A stretch of 12,570 nt of DNA from positions 1 to 12,570 of the forward strand of contig CAKTKX010000022.1 in assembly GCA_934572365.1 (NCBI GenBank), read 5' to 3'. A program made the position numbers and the translations under genes. This document shows, piece by piece, positions 7,614-12,570 of the stretch. The notes under the pieces were generated by a model, which did not search any database, was not told the DNA's origin, and saw only the letters and a program-made list of their open reading frames with translations. This DNA comes from an uncultured Oscillospiraceae bacterium. GTDB taxonomy: Bacteria > Bacillota > Clostridia > Oscillospirales > Oscillospiraceae. Numbering within the stretch: the first letter of the stretch is position 1; each line of letters starts with the position of its first letter.

Positions 7614-8075
7614 ATGCGCCGAACTGACAGGGAAGTGACCAAACCCGCCGAGATCACGGAGATGATGACCCGCTGTGAGGTGCTGCATCTGGCACTGAAC
7701 ACGGACACCGTTCCCTACATTCTCCCCGTAAACTTCGGAATGGAGCCGGACGGAATGACCCTTTACATCCATGGCGCGCGGGAGGGGACGAAGTATGCCC
7801 TGATAGAGAAGGACAACCGCGCCAGTTTCGAGCTGGACTGTACCCACGGTCTGGTTCTGGAAAACGGGACGTGTTCCATCAACTACGAAAGCGTCATCGG
7901 CTGGGGATATCTGGAGGACGTGACCGAGCCGGAGGAAAAGCGCCGGGCGCTGGATTTGATTATGAAGCAGTACCGGGGCGAGGACTTTCCGTACAGCACT
8001 GCCGTGATCCCCAAAACCCGAGTGCTTCGTCTGCGGGTGCAGGCACGAACGGCGAAGCGGCGGCACATGGGATGA
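7614..8075 (+). CDS. NimA-like pyridoxamine 5'-phosphate oxidase family flavoprotein
   Basis: A 153-residue protein of the FMN-binding split-barrel family (pyridoxamine-5'-phosphate-oxidase-like, NimA subgroup). Visible family features are the N-terminal MRRTDREVTKPAEI, the barrel strand LHLALNTDTVPYILPVNFGM (24-43), the strand LYIHGAREGTKYALIEKDNRASFELD (50-75), and GWGYLEDVTEPEEKRRALDLIMKQY (97-120). NimA proteins include 5-nitroimidazole reductases, but most genomic members in Clostridia have no known substrate, so no drug-resistance claim is made. The start has AAGGAGG overlapping the stop of the PyrF-like gene, so the two are surely co-transcribed and probably coupled. The product is likely cytoplasmic, with no signal peptide. 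Specific reaction unknown. Confidence 0.85.
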   Translation: MRRTDREVTKPAEITEMMTRCEVLHLALNTDTVPYILPVNFGMEPDGMTLYIHGAREGTKYALIEKDNRASFELDCTHGLVLENGTCSINYESVIGWGYLEDVTEPEEKRRALDLIMKQYRGEDFPYSTAVIPKTRVLRLRVQARTAKRRHMG

Positions 8076-8081
8076 TATGTA

Positions 8082-8100
8082 CCGGGGCGAGCCGCCCCGG
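8082..8100. terminator. Hairpin between convergent genes
   Basis: An 8-bp perfect stem (8082-8089 with 8093-8100) with an AGC loop lies between the end of the NimA-like gene and the end of the minus-strand lipoprotein gene. It has no T-run on either side, so a bidirectional terminator role is inferred from position and symmetry only. Confidence 0.45.
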
Positions 8101-8104
8101 GAGA

Positions 8105-8386
8105 TTATCGGACACCAGCCGTACCCTGACGGGCGGCGTTTTCCGTTGCGTCGGTCATTTCGTCCAGAGGGCCGTTGCCGTTGTCGATGGTAGCGTTGGT
8201 GGAAGGCTCCACGCGGGGCATCGTGGTGGGCGCGGTGGTAGCACGGGTCGTTTCGGTGGTCGCGGCGGTCGGCGTTGTGGTGGGAACGGTGGTGTTTCTG
8301 CTGGGCTCCTGGTTGGTGCAGCCGCAGCCGGTGAACAGAACCGCGGTAAGGACAAGAACTAGTACGAAAGTGGCATATTTTTTCAT
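8105..8386 (-). CDS. Small Thr-rich lipoprotein, unknown function
   Basis: The 93-residue protein starts with Lys-Lys and a hydrophobic signal segment (5-19), then LFTGC with the lipidation Cys at 21. The Phe at -3 is not ideal for a lipobox but is tolerated. After cleavage, residues 30-60 are a low-complexity Thr/Pro/Ala stretch (PTTTPTAATTETT and similar), likely a flexible spacer. The last 30 residues are acidic and hydrophilic, with no domain I recognise. TTGGAGG (8394-8400) lies seven bases before the ATG on the minus strand. It would be anchored to the outer face of the membrane. The gene is divergent from the ferredoxin gene and convergent with the NimA-like gene. No clear promoter was found for it, although the 8400-8520 region is AT-rich enough to hold one. 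Confidence 0.75.
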   Translation of the reverse strand: MKKYATFVLVLVLTAVLFTGCGCTNQEPSRNTTVPTTTPTAATTETTRATTAPTTMPRVEPSTNATIDNGNGPLDEMTDATENAARQGTAGVR

Positions 8387-8482
8387 GTTTTAACCTCCAA
8401 ATGAATCTTGCTTCAAGCCTATTATTTCCCGTACGCCGGGGTTTACGCTGGTAATAATACCCAATTTCCTGCAACTTTATAA

Positions 8483-8517
8483 GCAAAACGGCTTTTCTAT
8501 CGTTACTTGCAAAACGG
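8483..8517. repeat. Direct repeat of GCAAAACGG in the divergent intergenic region
   Basis: GCAAAACGG occurs at 8483-8491 and again at 8509-8517, with start points 26 bases apart. It lies between the minus-strand lipoprotein gene and the plus-strand ferredoxin gene. It may be a pair of regulator half-sites or chance; nothing else supports it. Confidence 0.3.
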
Positions 8518-8538
8518 AAATATTTGCTACTTTTTGAT

Positions 8539-8562
8539 TTGAGTTAGCATATGATAACTCAA
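8539..8562. promoter_or_regulatory. Operator-like 24-bp palindrome upstream of the ferredoxin promoter
   Basis: TTGAGTTA (8539-8546) and TAACTCAA (8555-8562) are perfect inverted repeats, and the centre CATATG (8548-8553) continues the symmetry. Eleven of twelve base pairs are therefore symmetric, broken only at 8547/8554. It sits 26 bases upstream of the -35 box of the ferredoxin promoter, a typical place for an activator site. No T-run follows it, so it is not a terminator. The arms do not match the Rex, FNR or CRP consensus spacing. Confidence 0.5.
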
Positions 8563-8588
8563 GAAATCGGATTTTCTGAAAGTTTTTG

Positions 8589-8617
8589 TTGCTTTTTCTT
8601 GCGTAGACATGTATAAT
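8589..8617 (+). promoter_or_regulatory. SigA-type promoter of the polyferredoxin gene
   Basis: TTGCTT (8589-8594) and a perfect TATAAT (8612-8617) have a 17-base spacer. The ferredoxin ATG lies 37 bases downstream of the -10. An in-frame ATG at 8609 overlaps the -10 and so cannot be the start. Confidence 0.8.
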
Positions 8618-8653
8618 GAAAGACAATCAAAAAACGAAGGAGAATTCTGTGCT

Positions 8654-9040
8654 ATGAAGAAGCTCGTTGCTAAGAAAGATGTGGAGTGCATGGCATGTCT
8701 GCAATGCGTCGCTGCCTGCTCCGAGGCTTTTTATAAGGAATTTGACGAGGATAAGAGCTGTGTCCGCATCGTTGCCAAGGGTACCGGCGCAAAGCCCAAT
8801 ACCTGCATTCAGTGCGGCAAGTGTATGCGCACCTGTGAGCACGAGGCCATCACCCAGAACCCCAAGACCGGCGTGTACATGATCAACAAGAAAAAGTGCG
8901 TCAGCTGCGGCAAGTGCGCCGAGGTCTGCCCCATGCACGTGATCGTGTTCCAGGAAGGCGGCCCCGCCTCCAAGTGCATCGCCTGCGGCATCTGCGTCAA
9001 GGCCTGCCCCATGGAAGTGCTGGAGATCGTGGAGAAATAA
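8654..9040 (+). CDS. Four-cluster [4Fe-4S] ferredoxin-type protein
   Basis: A 128-residue electron-transfer protein with four CxxCxxCxxxC motifs: Cys12/15/18/22, Cys51/54/57/61, Cys82/85/88/92 and Cys108/111/114/118. Only the last two are followed by Pro. Together they could hold up to four [4Fe-4S] clusters. There is one extra Cys at 36. This resembles the electron-transfer subunits of CO dehydrogenase or formate hydrogenlyase (CooF/HycB type) but is shorter, and it stands alone here with its own promoter and terminator and no redox-enzyme gene beside it. ATG at 8654 is chosen because AAGGAG lies 11 bases upstream, somewhat far, and the longer frame starts within the -10 box. No signal peptide, so cytoplasmic. 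Its partner enzyme is not visible in this window. Confidence 0.88.
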   Translation: MKKLVAKKDVECMACLQCVAACSEAFYKEFDEDKSCVRIVAKGTGAKPNTCIQCGKCMRTCEHEAITQNPKTGVYMINKKKCVSCGKCAEVCPMHVIVFQEGGPASKCIACGICVKACPMEVLEIVEK

Positions 9041-9052
9041 TCGGATACATCG

Positions 9053-9088
9053 GATGGGCAGCCTTTGGCTGCCCATCGTTCTGTTTTT
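9053..9088 (+). terminator. Rho-independent terminator of the polyferredoxin gene
   Basis: An 11-bp perfect stem (9053-9063 with 9067-9077) with a TTT loop is followed by a T-rich tail ending in TTTTT (about 9079-9088). It starts 12 bases after the stop codon. Confidence 0.88.
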
Positions 9089-9116
9089 AAGAAAAGGCGA
9101 AAAATGAAAAATAGAC

Positions 9117-9145
9117 TTGTAATCCCGTCGGCATCATGGTATAAT
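9117..9145 (+). promoter_or_regulatory. SigA-type promoter of the LCP gene
   Basis: TTGTAA (9117-9122) and a perfect TATAAT (9140-9145) are separated by 17 bases, and TGG before the -10 makes an extended -10. It lies 44 bases before the LCP start codon. Confidence 0.82.
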
Positions 9146-9189
9146 GCGAATCAGTATGTTTAGAAACATTCATCCCTAGGAGGAACGAC

Positions 9190-10362
9190 ATGAGCGGACG
9201 CTATGAAAGAAAAAAGCCGCAAAAGGCAGGCGGCTGGAAGAAGCCGGTGCTGATTGCGGTTCTGATTGTTGTGATTTTGATCGCCGCGCTGGTAGTTGCG
9301 GCTGTGGTATATTACAACTCCATGCTCAACAAGCTGAACAGAGTGCAGGTGCCGAAAATCGATTATTCCAATTTGGAAACGGAGCCGGAGGAGACGACGG
9401 AAGCCGTCACGGAAACGACGGCTGCCACAGAGGAAACCACGGTTGCCACAACGGAGCCGCATGTTGCGTCCAGCGCGGACTATATCAACATCCTTCTGGT
9501 CGGTCAGGCTTCCCGGGAAGGCGAGGCTGAGCGGTTTGCGGACACCATGATCCTGTGTACGGTGAATACATACGAAAAGACCTTAACCCTGACCTCGCTG
9601 CTTCGGGACACGCTGGTGCAGTATCCCAACTATACGGACACCAACGGAAAGAGCCACAGCGGCGGCAAGATCAAGCTCACCAGCATTTACCACAATGGCT
9701 ACATCTGCACAAACAGCACGGCGGACGCCATGGGTCTGATGAACCTGACGCTTTATAAGAACTTCGGCATCGAAGTGGATTACGACGTGGAGATTGATTT
9801 CGATGCATTTATCAAGGCAATTAACCTGATTAACGGTCTCGATGTGGAGTTGACCGCAGCGGAGGCCAAATATCTGAACGATTTCCATGACCGTTATTAC
9901 TACGAAATGAAGGAAGGCAAAAACTGGCTGGACGGCTCCACCGCCCTTGCCTATGTCCGTATGCGCAAGGCGGAGGGCGACGGCGAAAGCGACATCAAGC
10001 GTACTTCGCGCCAGCGGATATTTATGGAGGCGCTGCTGGACAAGGTCAAAAAGCTGAGCATTTCCGATTTACAGAATCTTGCTAACGAGGTTCTGCCGCT
10101 GGTCACCGTGAGTATGACCAATTCCGAGATCACAGATCTGCTCATGAAAATGCTGCCCATGCTGTCTGGTCTGGAGATCAAGACCAGTGGTACCTGCCCG
10201 GTGCGTGCCAAGGGCTACTCCTGGGGAGACATGGTGGACATTTACGGAGACGGTATGATTCACAGTGTCATGCGGTTCGACCAGGATAAGAATGTGGCCT
10301 ACATGCGGGCAATCACCGAGGGCGAGGGCGAGATTCCCGAGACGGTGCCGATTCAGGATTGA
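9190..10362 (+). CDS. LytR-CpsA-Psr (LCP) family cell-wall glycopolymer transferase
   Basis: Membrane-anchored enzyme of the family that attaches teichoic-acid-like or capsular polymers to peptidoglycan on the outer face of the membrane. The 390-residue protein has a short basic cytoplasmic tail, one transmembrane helix (about 19-42), a Thr/Glu-rich extracellular linker (63-90), then the LCP domain (about 97-290). Family residues seen are Asp118 in FADTM, Arg139-Asp140 in SLLRDT, NGLDVEL (215-221), and the Arg-rich segment YVRMRKAEGDG through KRTSRQR (255-276), which binds the pyrophosphate of the lipid-linked donor. The C-terminal 100 residues follow the family pattern loosely. AGGAGG lies six bases before the ATG. 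Monocistronic, with its own promoter and terminator. The polymer it attaches cannot be told from sequence. Confidence 0.9.
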   Translation: MSGRYERKKPQKAGGWKKPVLIAVLIVVILIAALVVAAVVYYNSMLNKLNRVQVPKIDYSNLETEPEETTEAVTETTAATEETTVATTEPHVASSADYINILLVGQASREGEAERFADTMILCTVNTYEKTLTLTSLLRDTLVQYPNYTDTNGKSHSGGKIKLTSIYHNGYICTNSTADAMGLMNLTLYKNFGIEVDYDVEIDFDAFIKAINLINGLDVELTAAEAKYLNDFHDRYYYEMKEGKNWLDGSTALAYVRMRKAEGDGESDIKRTSRQRIFMEALLDKVKKLSISDLQNLANEVLPLVTVSMTNSEITDLLMKMLPMLSGLEIKTSGTCPVRAKGYSWGDMVDIYGDGMIHSVMRFDQDKNVAYMRAITEGEGEIPETVPIQD

Positions 10363-10370
10363 TGTGAAAA

Positions 10371-10408
10371 GATTGCGGGAGAGCAGTGCTTTCCCGCAAT
10401 TTCTTTCT
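10371..10408 (+). terminator. Rho-independent terminator of the LCP gene
   Basis: A long stem pairs 10372-10384 with 10388-10400 around an AGT loop, with one G-T wobble at 10381/10391. It is followed by TTCTTTCT (10401-10408). It lies nine bases past the stop codon. Confidence 0.85.
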
Positions 10409-10447
10409 GCATGAGCTTTTGTTACATAAATTTCATGTTTGTCATAA

Positions 10448-10476
10448 TTGCAAACCGCAGGGGAATATGATATACT
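10448..10476 (+). promoter_or_regulatory. SigA-type promoter of murB
   Basis: TTGCAA (10448-10453) and TATACT (10471-10476) have a 17-base spacer, with TGA before the -10 giving an extended -10. It lies 28 bases before the murB start. The in-frame TTG at 10448 is the -35 box itself and is not a start codon. Confidence 0.8.
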
Positions 10477-10504
10477 GTACCATAGTTTACACCCGGAGGC
10501 GTTT

Positions 10505-11416
10505 ATGACTGAGTTGACTGAATTCCAGCGGAAACTCTCCGCATTACTGCCCGATGTGGAGCTTCGGTTTGAGGAAGCTCTGGCAAAGCATACCTCCTTT
10601 CGGATCGGCGGAAATGCCGAGGTGATGGCGTTTCCCAAAACCAAAGAGGAATTGGCAGATATCCTGAAAGCCTGCGCTGAGCTGAACCACAAGTGCGCCA
10701 TTCTGGGCGCGGGAACCAACGTGCTGGCGCCGGATGAGGGCGTCCGGGGACTGGTAGTCTGCCTGAAGGACTGCCTTGGCGGCATGGAGCGGCTGGACGA
10801 GACCCGTATCCGGGTGATGGCAGGCATGACCATGGCGCGGGCGGCGGTGAATGCCGCGAATCTGGGTCTCGCGGGCATGGAGTTCGCCCATGGTATCCCG
10901 GGAACCGTTGGCGGCGGCGTGTATATGAACGCCGGGGCTTACGGCGGCGAGATTTGCCAGATTTGCGAAAGCGTCGAGGTCATGGATTTGGACGGCAAGC
11001 TTTCCCGTCTGTCCAACGCCGAGATGGCCTTTTCCTATCGACACAGCGTGCTGGAAAACCGGCCGGGAATCGTGGTCAGCGCGGATTTTGCCCTGGAAAA
11101 GGGGAATTCCGAGGAAATCTGGACAAAAATGAAAGATCTGATTGCCCGCCGCACCGCCTCTCAGCCGTTGGATATTCCCTCGGCCGGTTCCGCGTTCAAG
11201 CGACCGACGGGCGGTTATGCGGCGGCGCTGATCGAAGAAGCGGGGCTGAAAGGCTACCAGGTGGGCGGCGCGGCGATCTCCGCGAAGCATGCCGGATTTG
11301 CTGTTAATCTGGGCGGCGCAACGGCGGCGGATGTGAAGGCTCTGCTTTCTCAGGTGTCCGATCAGGTCTATCGGAAAAGCGGCATTCGTCTGGAGCCGGA
11401 GGTTCGCATCTGGTAA
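10505..11416 (+). CDS. murB: UDP-N-acetylenolpyruvoylglucosamine reductase MurB
   Basis: FAD enzyme that reduces UDP-GlcNAc-enolpyruvate to UDP-MurNAc with NADPH, the second committed step of peptidoglycan synthesis, in the cytoplasm. The 303-residue protein has the FAD-binding segments GAGTNVLAP (68-76) and GIPGTVGGGVYMNAGAYG (130-147), SYRHS (177-181), the catalytic Ser229 in SAGSAFKRP (227-234), and the catalytic Glu298 in LEPEVRIW near the C-terminus. The SYRxS and SAGSxFKRP pattern marks the type II enzyme of Gram-positive bacteria. ATG at 10505 is supported by GGAGG five bases upstream and by the family N-terminus; the longer open frame runs through the promoter. In many Bacillota rapZ and yvcK stand between murB and whiA; here a palindrome-rich gap lies between them. 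Confidence 0.95.
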   Translation: MTELTEFQRKLSALLPDVELRFEEALAKHTSFRIGGNAEVMAFPKTKEELADILKACAELNHKCAILGAGTNVLAPDEGVRGLVVCLKDCLGGMERLDETRIRVMAGMTMARAAVNAANLGLAGMEFAHGIPGTVGGGVYMNAGAYGGEICQICESVEVMDLDGKLSRLSNAEMAFSYRHSVLENRPGIVVSADFALEKGNSEEIWTKMKDLIARRTASQPLDIPSAGSAFKRPTGGYAAALIEEAGLKGYQVGGAAISAKHAGFAVNLGGATAADVKALLSQVSDQVYRKSGIRLEPEVRIW

Positions 11417-11418
11417 AG

Positions 11419-11436
11419 ATAAGAAAGAATTCTTAT
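11419..11436 (+). other. Hairpin just after murB
   Basis: ATAAGAA (11419-11425) and TTCTTAT (11430-11436) form a 7-bp AT-rich stem with an AGAA loop, three bases after the murB stop. There is no T-run, so it is a poor terminator. It is the first of several inverted repeats that fill the gap to whiA. Confidence 0.6.
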
Positions 11437-11438
11437 AC

Positions 11439-11496
11439 GGAACTCCAATTAAAATCTTTAGAAAAGATTTTAATTGCCCGAAGGGCAAGGAGTTCC
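11439..11496 (+). repeat. Nested inverted repeats forming a potential three-way junction
   Basis: The outer arms GGAACTCC (11439-11446) and GGAGTTCC (11489-11496) are perfect inverted repeats. Between them lie a 13-bp hairpin (11447-11459 with 11463-11475, loop AGA) and a 4-bp hairpin GCCC-GAA-GGGC (11476-11486). Only AA at 11487-11488 is unpaired at the junction. It could fold as RNA or extrude as DNA. The core ATTAAAATC and its complement recur in the hairpin at 11564-11595. There is no open frame and no match to a riboswitch I know. Confidence 0.7.
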
Positions 11497-11505
11497 TATG
11501 AGACA

Positions 11506-11595
11506 TGTTTTGTGATTTCTTTCCTTATAAATCACAAAACAGGCAGCGCCATCAGGCGATGCCTTCCTGATTAAAATCAAGATTTTAATCAGGAA
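11506..11595 (+). repeat. Three abutting hairpins upstream of whiA
   Basis: Three inverted repeats follow one another with no spacer. The first is a 13-bp stem (11506-11518 with 11529-11541, 10-base loop). The second is a 9-position stem with one G-A mismatch (11542-11550 with 11555-11563, loop ATCA). The third is a 15-bp perfect palindrome around AA (11564-11578 with 11581-11595). None is followed by a T-run. Together with 11439-11496 they take up most of the 204-base murB-whiA gap. This may be a structured 5' leader of whiA-dnaE or a remnant of small mobile palindromic repeats. Confidence 0.7.
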
Positions 11596-11620
11596 ATAGT
11601 ATTAGAAGGGTGGTCTCCCC

Positions 11621-12535
11621 ATGGCAAGCTCTTTTTCCTCTGCCGCCAAGGCGGAGGTCTGCCGGATTTTGCCCCAGAAGCATTGCTGCGCGTTGGCGGA
11701 GTGCTTCGGCGTTTTACTGTTTGCCAATAATTTTTCCGCAGACGGTATTAAAATCATTACGGAAAGCCGGGATTTTGCCTATATTCTCCCGAAGCTTTTC
11801 AAAAAAGCGTTCGATTTGTCTTTTGACAGCTTCCCGAGTCTGGCGTCGCCGGGGAAGTTGGTATTCCAGATATGGGACAGCGGCAAAATCGAAATGATCA
11901 TGGAAGCCTTCGGCTTCGATGCCCAGGATACCCTTGCGCTCCATGTGAATCTGCCGGTAGTGGAGGAGGACTGCTGCAAGGCGTCATTCCTCCGGGGGGC
12001 GTTTCTCGCCGGGGGAAGCGTTACCGACCCTGGGAAGGGCTACCATATGGAGCTGGCCACCACCCACCAGAGCGTCGCCCGGGAGACGGATTCCCTGATG
12101 CGGGAGGTCATGGGCTTTTCTCCCAAAATGGCCGGCCGAAGCGGCGGGCAGGTGCTGTATTTGAAGCACAGCGAGCTGATCTCGGATTTTCTCACGTTCC
12201 TTGGCGCGCCAGTGGCCGCCATGGGCATCATGGAAGCCCGCCTGGAAAAGGAACTGAACAACAAGGTCAACCGCCGCTGCAACTGCGACGACGCCAACAC
12301 CTCCAAGGTGGTGGAAGCCGCGCAGGAGCAGCTTGCGGCAATTCGTATCATAAGAGAGACAGGCGCAATGGATAACCTGCCCGAAAAGCTCAGACGGGCG
12401 GCCATTGCTCGGGAGGAAAACCCCTCGGCGTCCCTGTCCGAGCTGGCGGGGATGATGGAGCCGCCCATTACGAAGCCCGCCATGGGCAGCCGTATGCGGC
12501 GGCTGCTGGAGCTGGCGGAAGAGGTGAAGGCATGA
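11621..12535 (+). CDS. whiA: DNA-binding protein WhiA
   Basis: Sporulation- and division-related DNA-binding protein conserved in Gram-positive bacteria. In Bacillus it affects cell division and chromosome segregation; in actinomycetes it activates sporulation genes. The 304-residue protein has the family's N-terminal domain, a degenerate LAGLIDADG homing-endonuclease-like domain (RGAFLAGGSVTD, 125-136, with TTHQS at 147-151), and a C-terminal helix-turn-helix after NRRCNCDDANTSK (217-229), ending NPSASLSELA to GSRMRRLLELAE (267-300). The ribosome binding site is GGGTGG (11608-11613), seven bases before the ATG and weaker than those of its neighbours. The stop overlaps the start of dnaE by four bases. 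rapZ and yvcK, common upstream neighbours, are not in the murB-whiA interval, and no convincing promoter was found there. Confidence 0.93.
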   Translation: MASSFSSAAKAEVCRILPQKHCCALAECFGVLLFANNFSADGIKIITESRDFAYILPKLFKKAFDLSFDSFPSLASPGKLVFQIWDSGKIEMIMEAFGFDAQDTLALHVNLPVVEEDCCKASFLRGAFLAGGSVTDPGKGYHMELATTHQSVARETDSLMREVMGFSPKMAGRSGGQVLYLKHSELISDFLTFLGAPVAAMGIMEARLEKELNNKVNRRCNCDDANTSKVVEAAQEQLAAIRIIRETGAMDNLPEKLRRAAIAREENPSASLSELAGMMEPPITKPAMGSRMRRLLELAEEVKA

Positions 12536-12570
12536 GCTTTGTACATTTGCATGTCCATACGGAATACAGC
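12532..12570 (+). CDS. dnaE: DNA polymerase III subunit alpha, N-terminus, partial
   Basis: The last 39 bases encode 13 residues, MSFVHLHVHTEYS, which match the conserved start of the PHP domain of DnaE, the replicative polymerase. The HLHVHTEYS segment carries the metal-binding His residues of that domain. The ATG overlaps the whiA stop (ATGA), giving translational coupling. whiA-dnaE adjacency is common in Clostridia. The gene runs off the window; identity rests on this short but distinctive motif and on position. Confidence 0.85.
   Translation, partial: MSFVHLHVHTEYS

Noticed and set aside
8175..8393. 72-codon plus-strand frame with a Val-rich hydrophobic stretch
   Set aside because: It is the antisense of the Thr-rich part of the lipoprotein gene (ACN codons read as GT-rich Val codons) and has no ribosome binding site.
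8450..8461. GGTAATAATACC as an operator for the lipoprotein gene
   Set aside because: Only four-base arms are symmetric, and no promoter could be placed with confidence around it.
6750..8486. 578-codon open frame on the minus strand opposite the PyrF-like and NimA-like genes
   Set aside because: It has no recognisable motif, is rich in His, Arg and Gln as expected for antisense frames, and conflicts with two genes that have ribosome binding sites and family homology.
11419..11595. CRISPR array in the repeat-rich murB-whiA gap
   Set aside because: The repeats are inverted, differ in sequence and length, and there are no regular spacers or cas genes.
11605..11620. AGAAGGGTGGTC before whiA resembles the start of the T-box motif AGGGTGGNACCGCG
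   Set aside because: The ACCGCG part is missing, no terminator/antiterminator pair or stem I with specifier loop is seen, and whiA is not a usual T-box target. It is better read as a ribosome binding site.

Overview
The window looks like part of a chromosome of a GC-rich anaerobic member of the Bacillota, class Clostridia, most likely of the Oscillospirales group (Oscillospiraceae/Ruminococcaceae type). This is inferred from gene content and order (ecfA2-ecfT-truA; murB-whiA-dnaE), strong AGGAGG-type ribosome binding sites, a ClpE-type unfoldase, a LytR-CpsA-Psr protein and a multi-cluster ferredoxin. There are no insertion sequences, tRNA or rRNA genes, CRISPR arrays or phage genes. Coding density is high and no gene-free stretch exceeds 300 bases. 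The longest gap is about 267 bases, at 8387-8653.

Layout. (1) 1-2469: the end of an energy-coupling-factor (ECF) vitamin transporter operon. It holds an ATPase (ecfA2), the transmembrane coupling protein (ecfT) and the tRNA pseudouridine synthase truA, tightly packed and probably co-transcribed. (2) 2550-4866: a monocistronic ClpE-like AAA+ unfoldase with an N-terminal zinc finger, closed by a strong terminator. (3) 4876-6431: an ECF-family sigma factor and a membrane-bound zinc-finger anti-sigma factor, coupled by an ATGA overlap and preceded by a plausible self-regulated promoter. (4) 6440-6610, minus strand: a 56-residue YtxH-like protein. (5) 6678-8100: a two-gene operon with a protein of the orotidine-5'-phosphate decarboxylase fold that has lost its catalytic and phosphate-binding residues, followed by a NimA/pyridoxamine-phosphate-oxidase-like flavoprotein. 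(6) 8105-8386, minus strand: a small Thr-rich lipoprotein. (7) 8539-9088: a four-cluster [4Fe-4S] protein with a strong promoter, an operator-like palindrome upstream and a terminator. (8) 9117-10408: an LCP-family cell-wall ligase with its own promoter and terminator. (9) 10448-12570: murB, then about 200 bases packed with inverted repeats, then whiA overlapping the first 13 codons of dnaE.

Most genes are housekeeping functions in single-gene or two-gene units, each with a recognisable promoter and terminator. The points most worth a second look are the inactive-looking PyrF paralogue and its flavoprotein partner, the dense palindromic block between murB and whiA (where many Firmicutes carry rapZ and yvcK), and the near-perfect 24-bp palindrome upstream of the polyferredoxin promoter.
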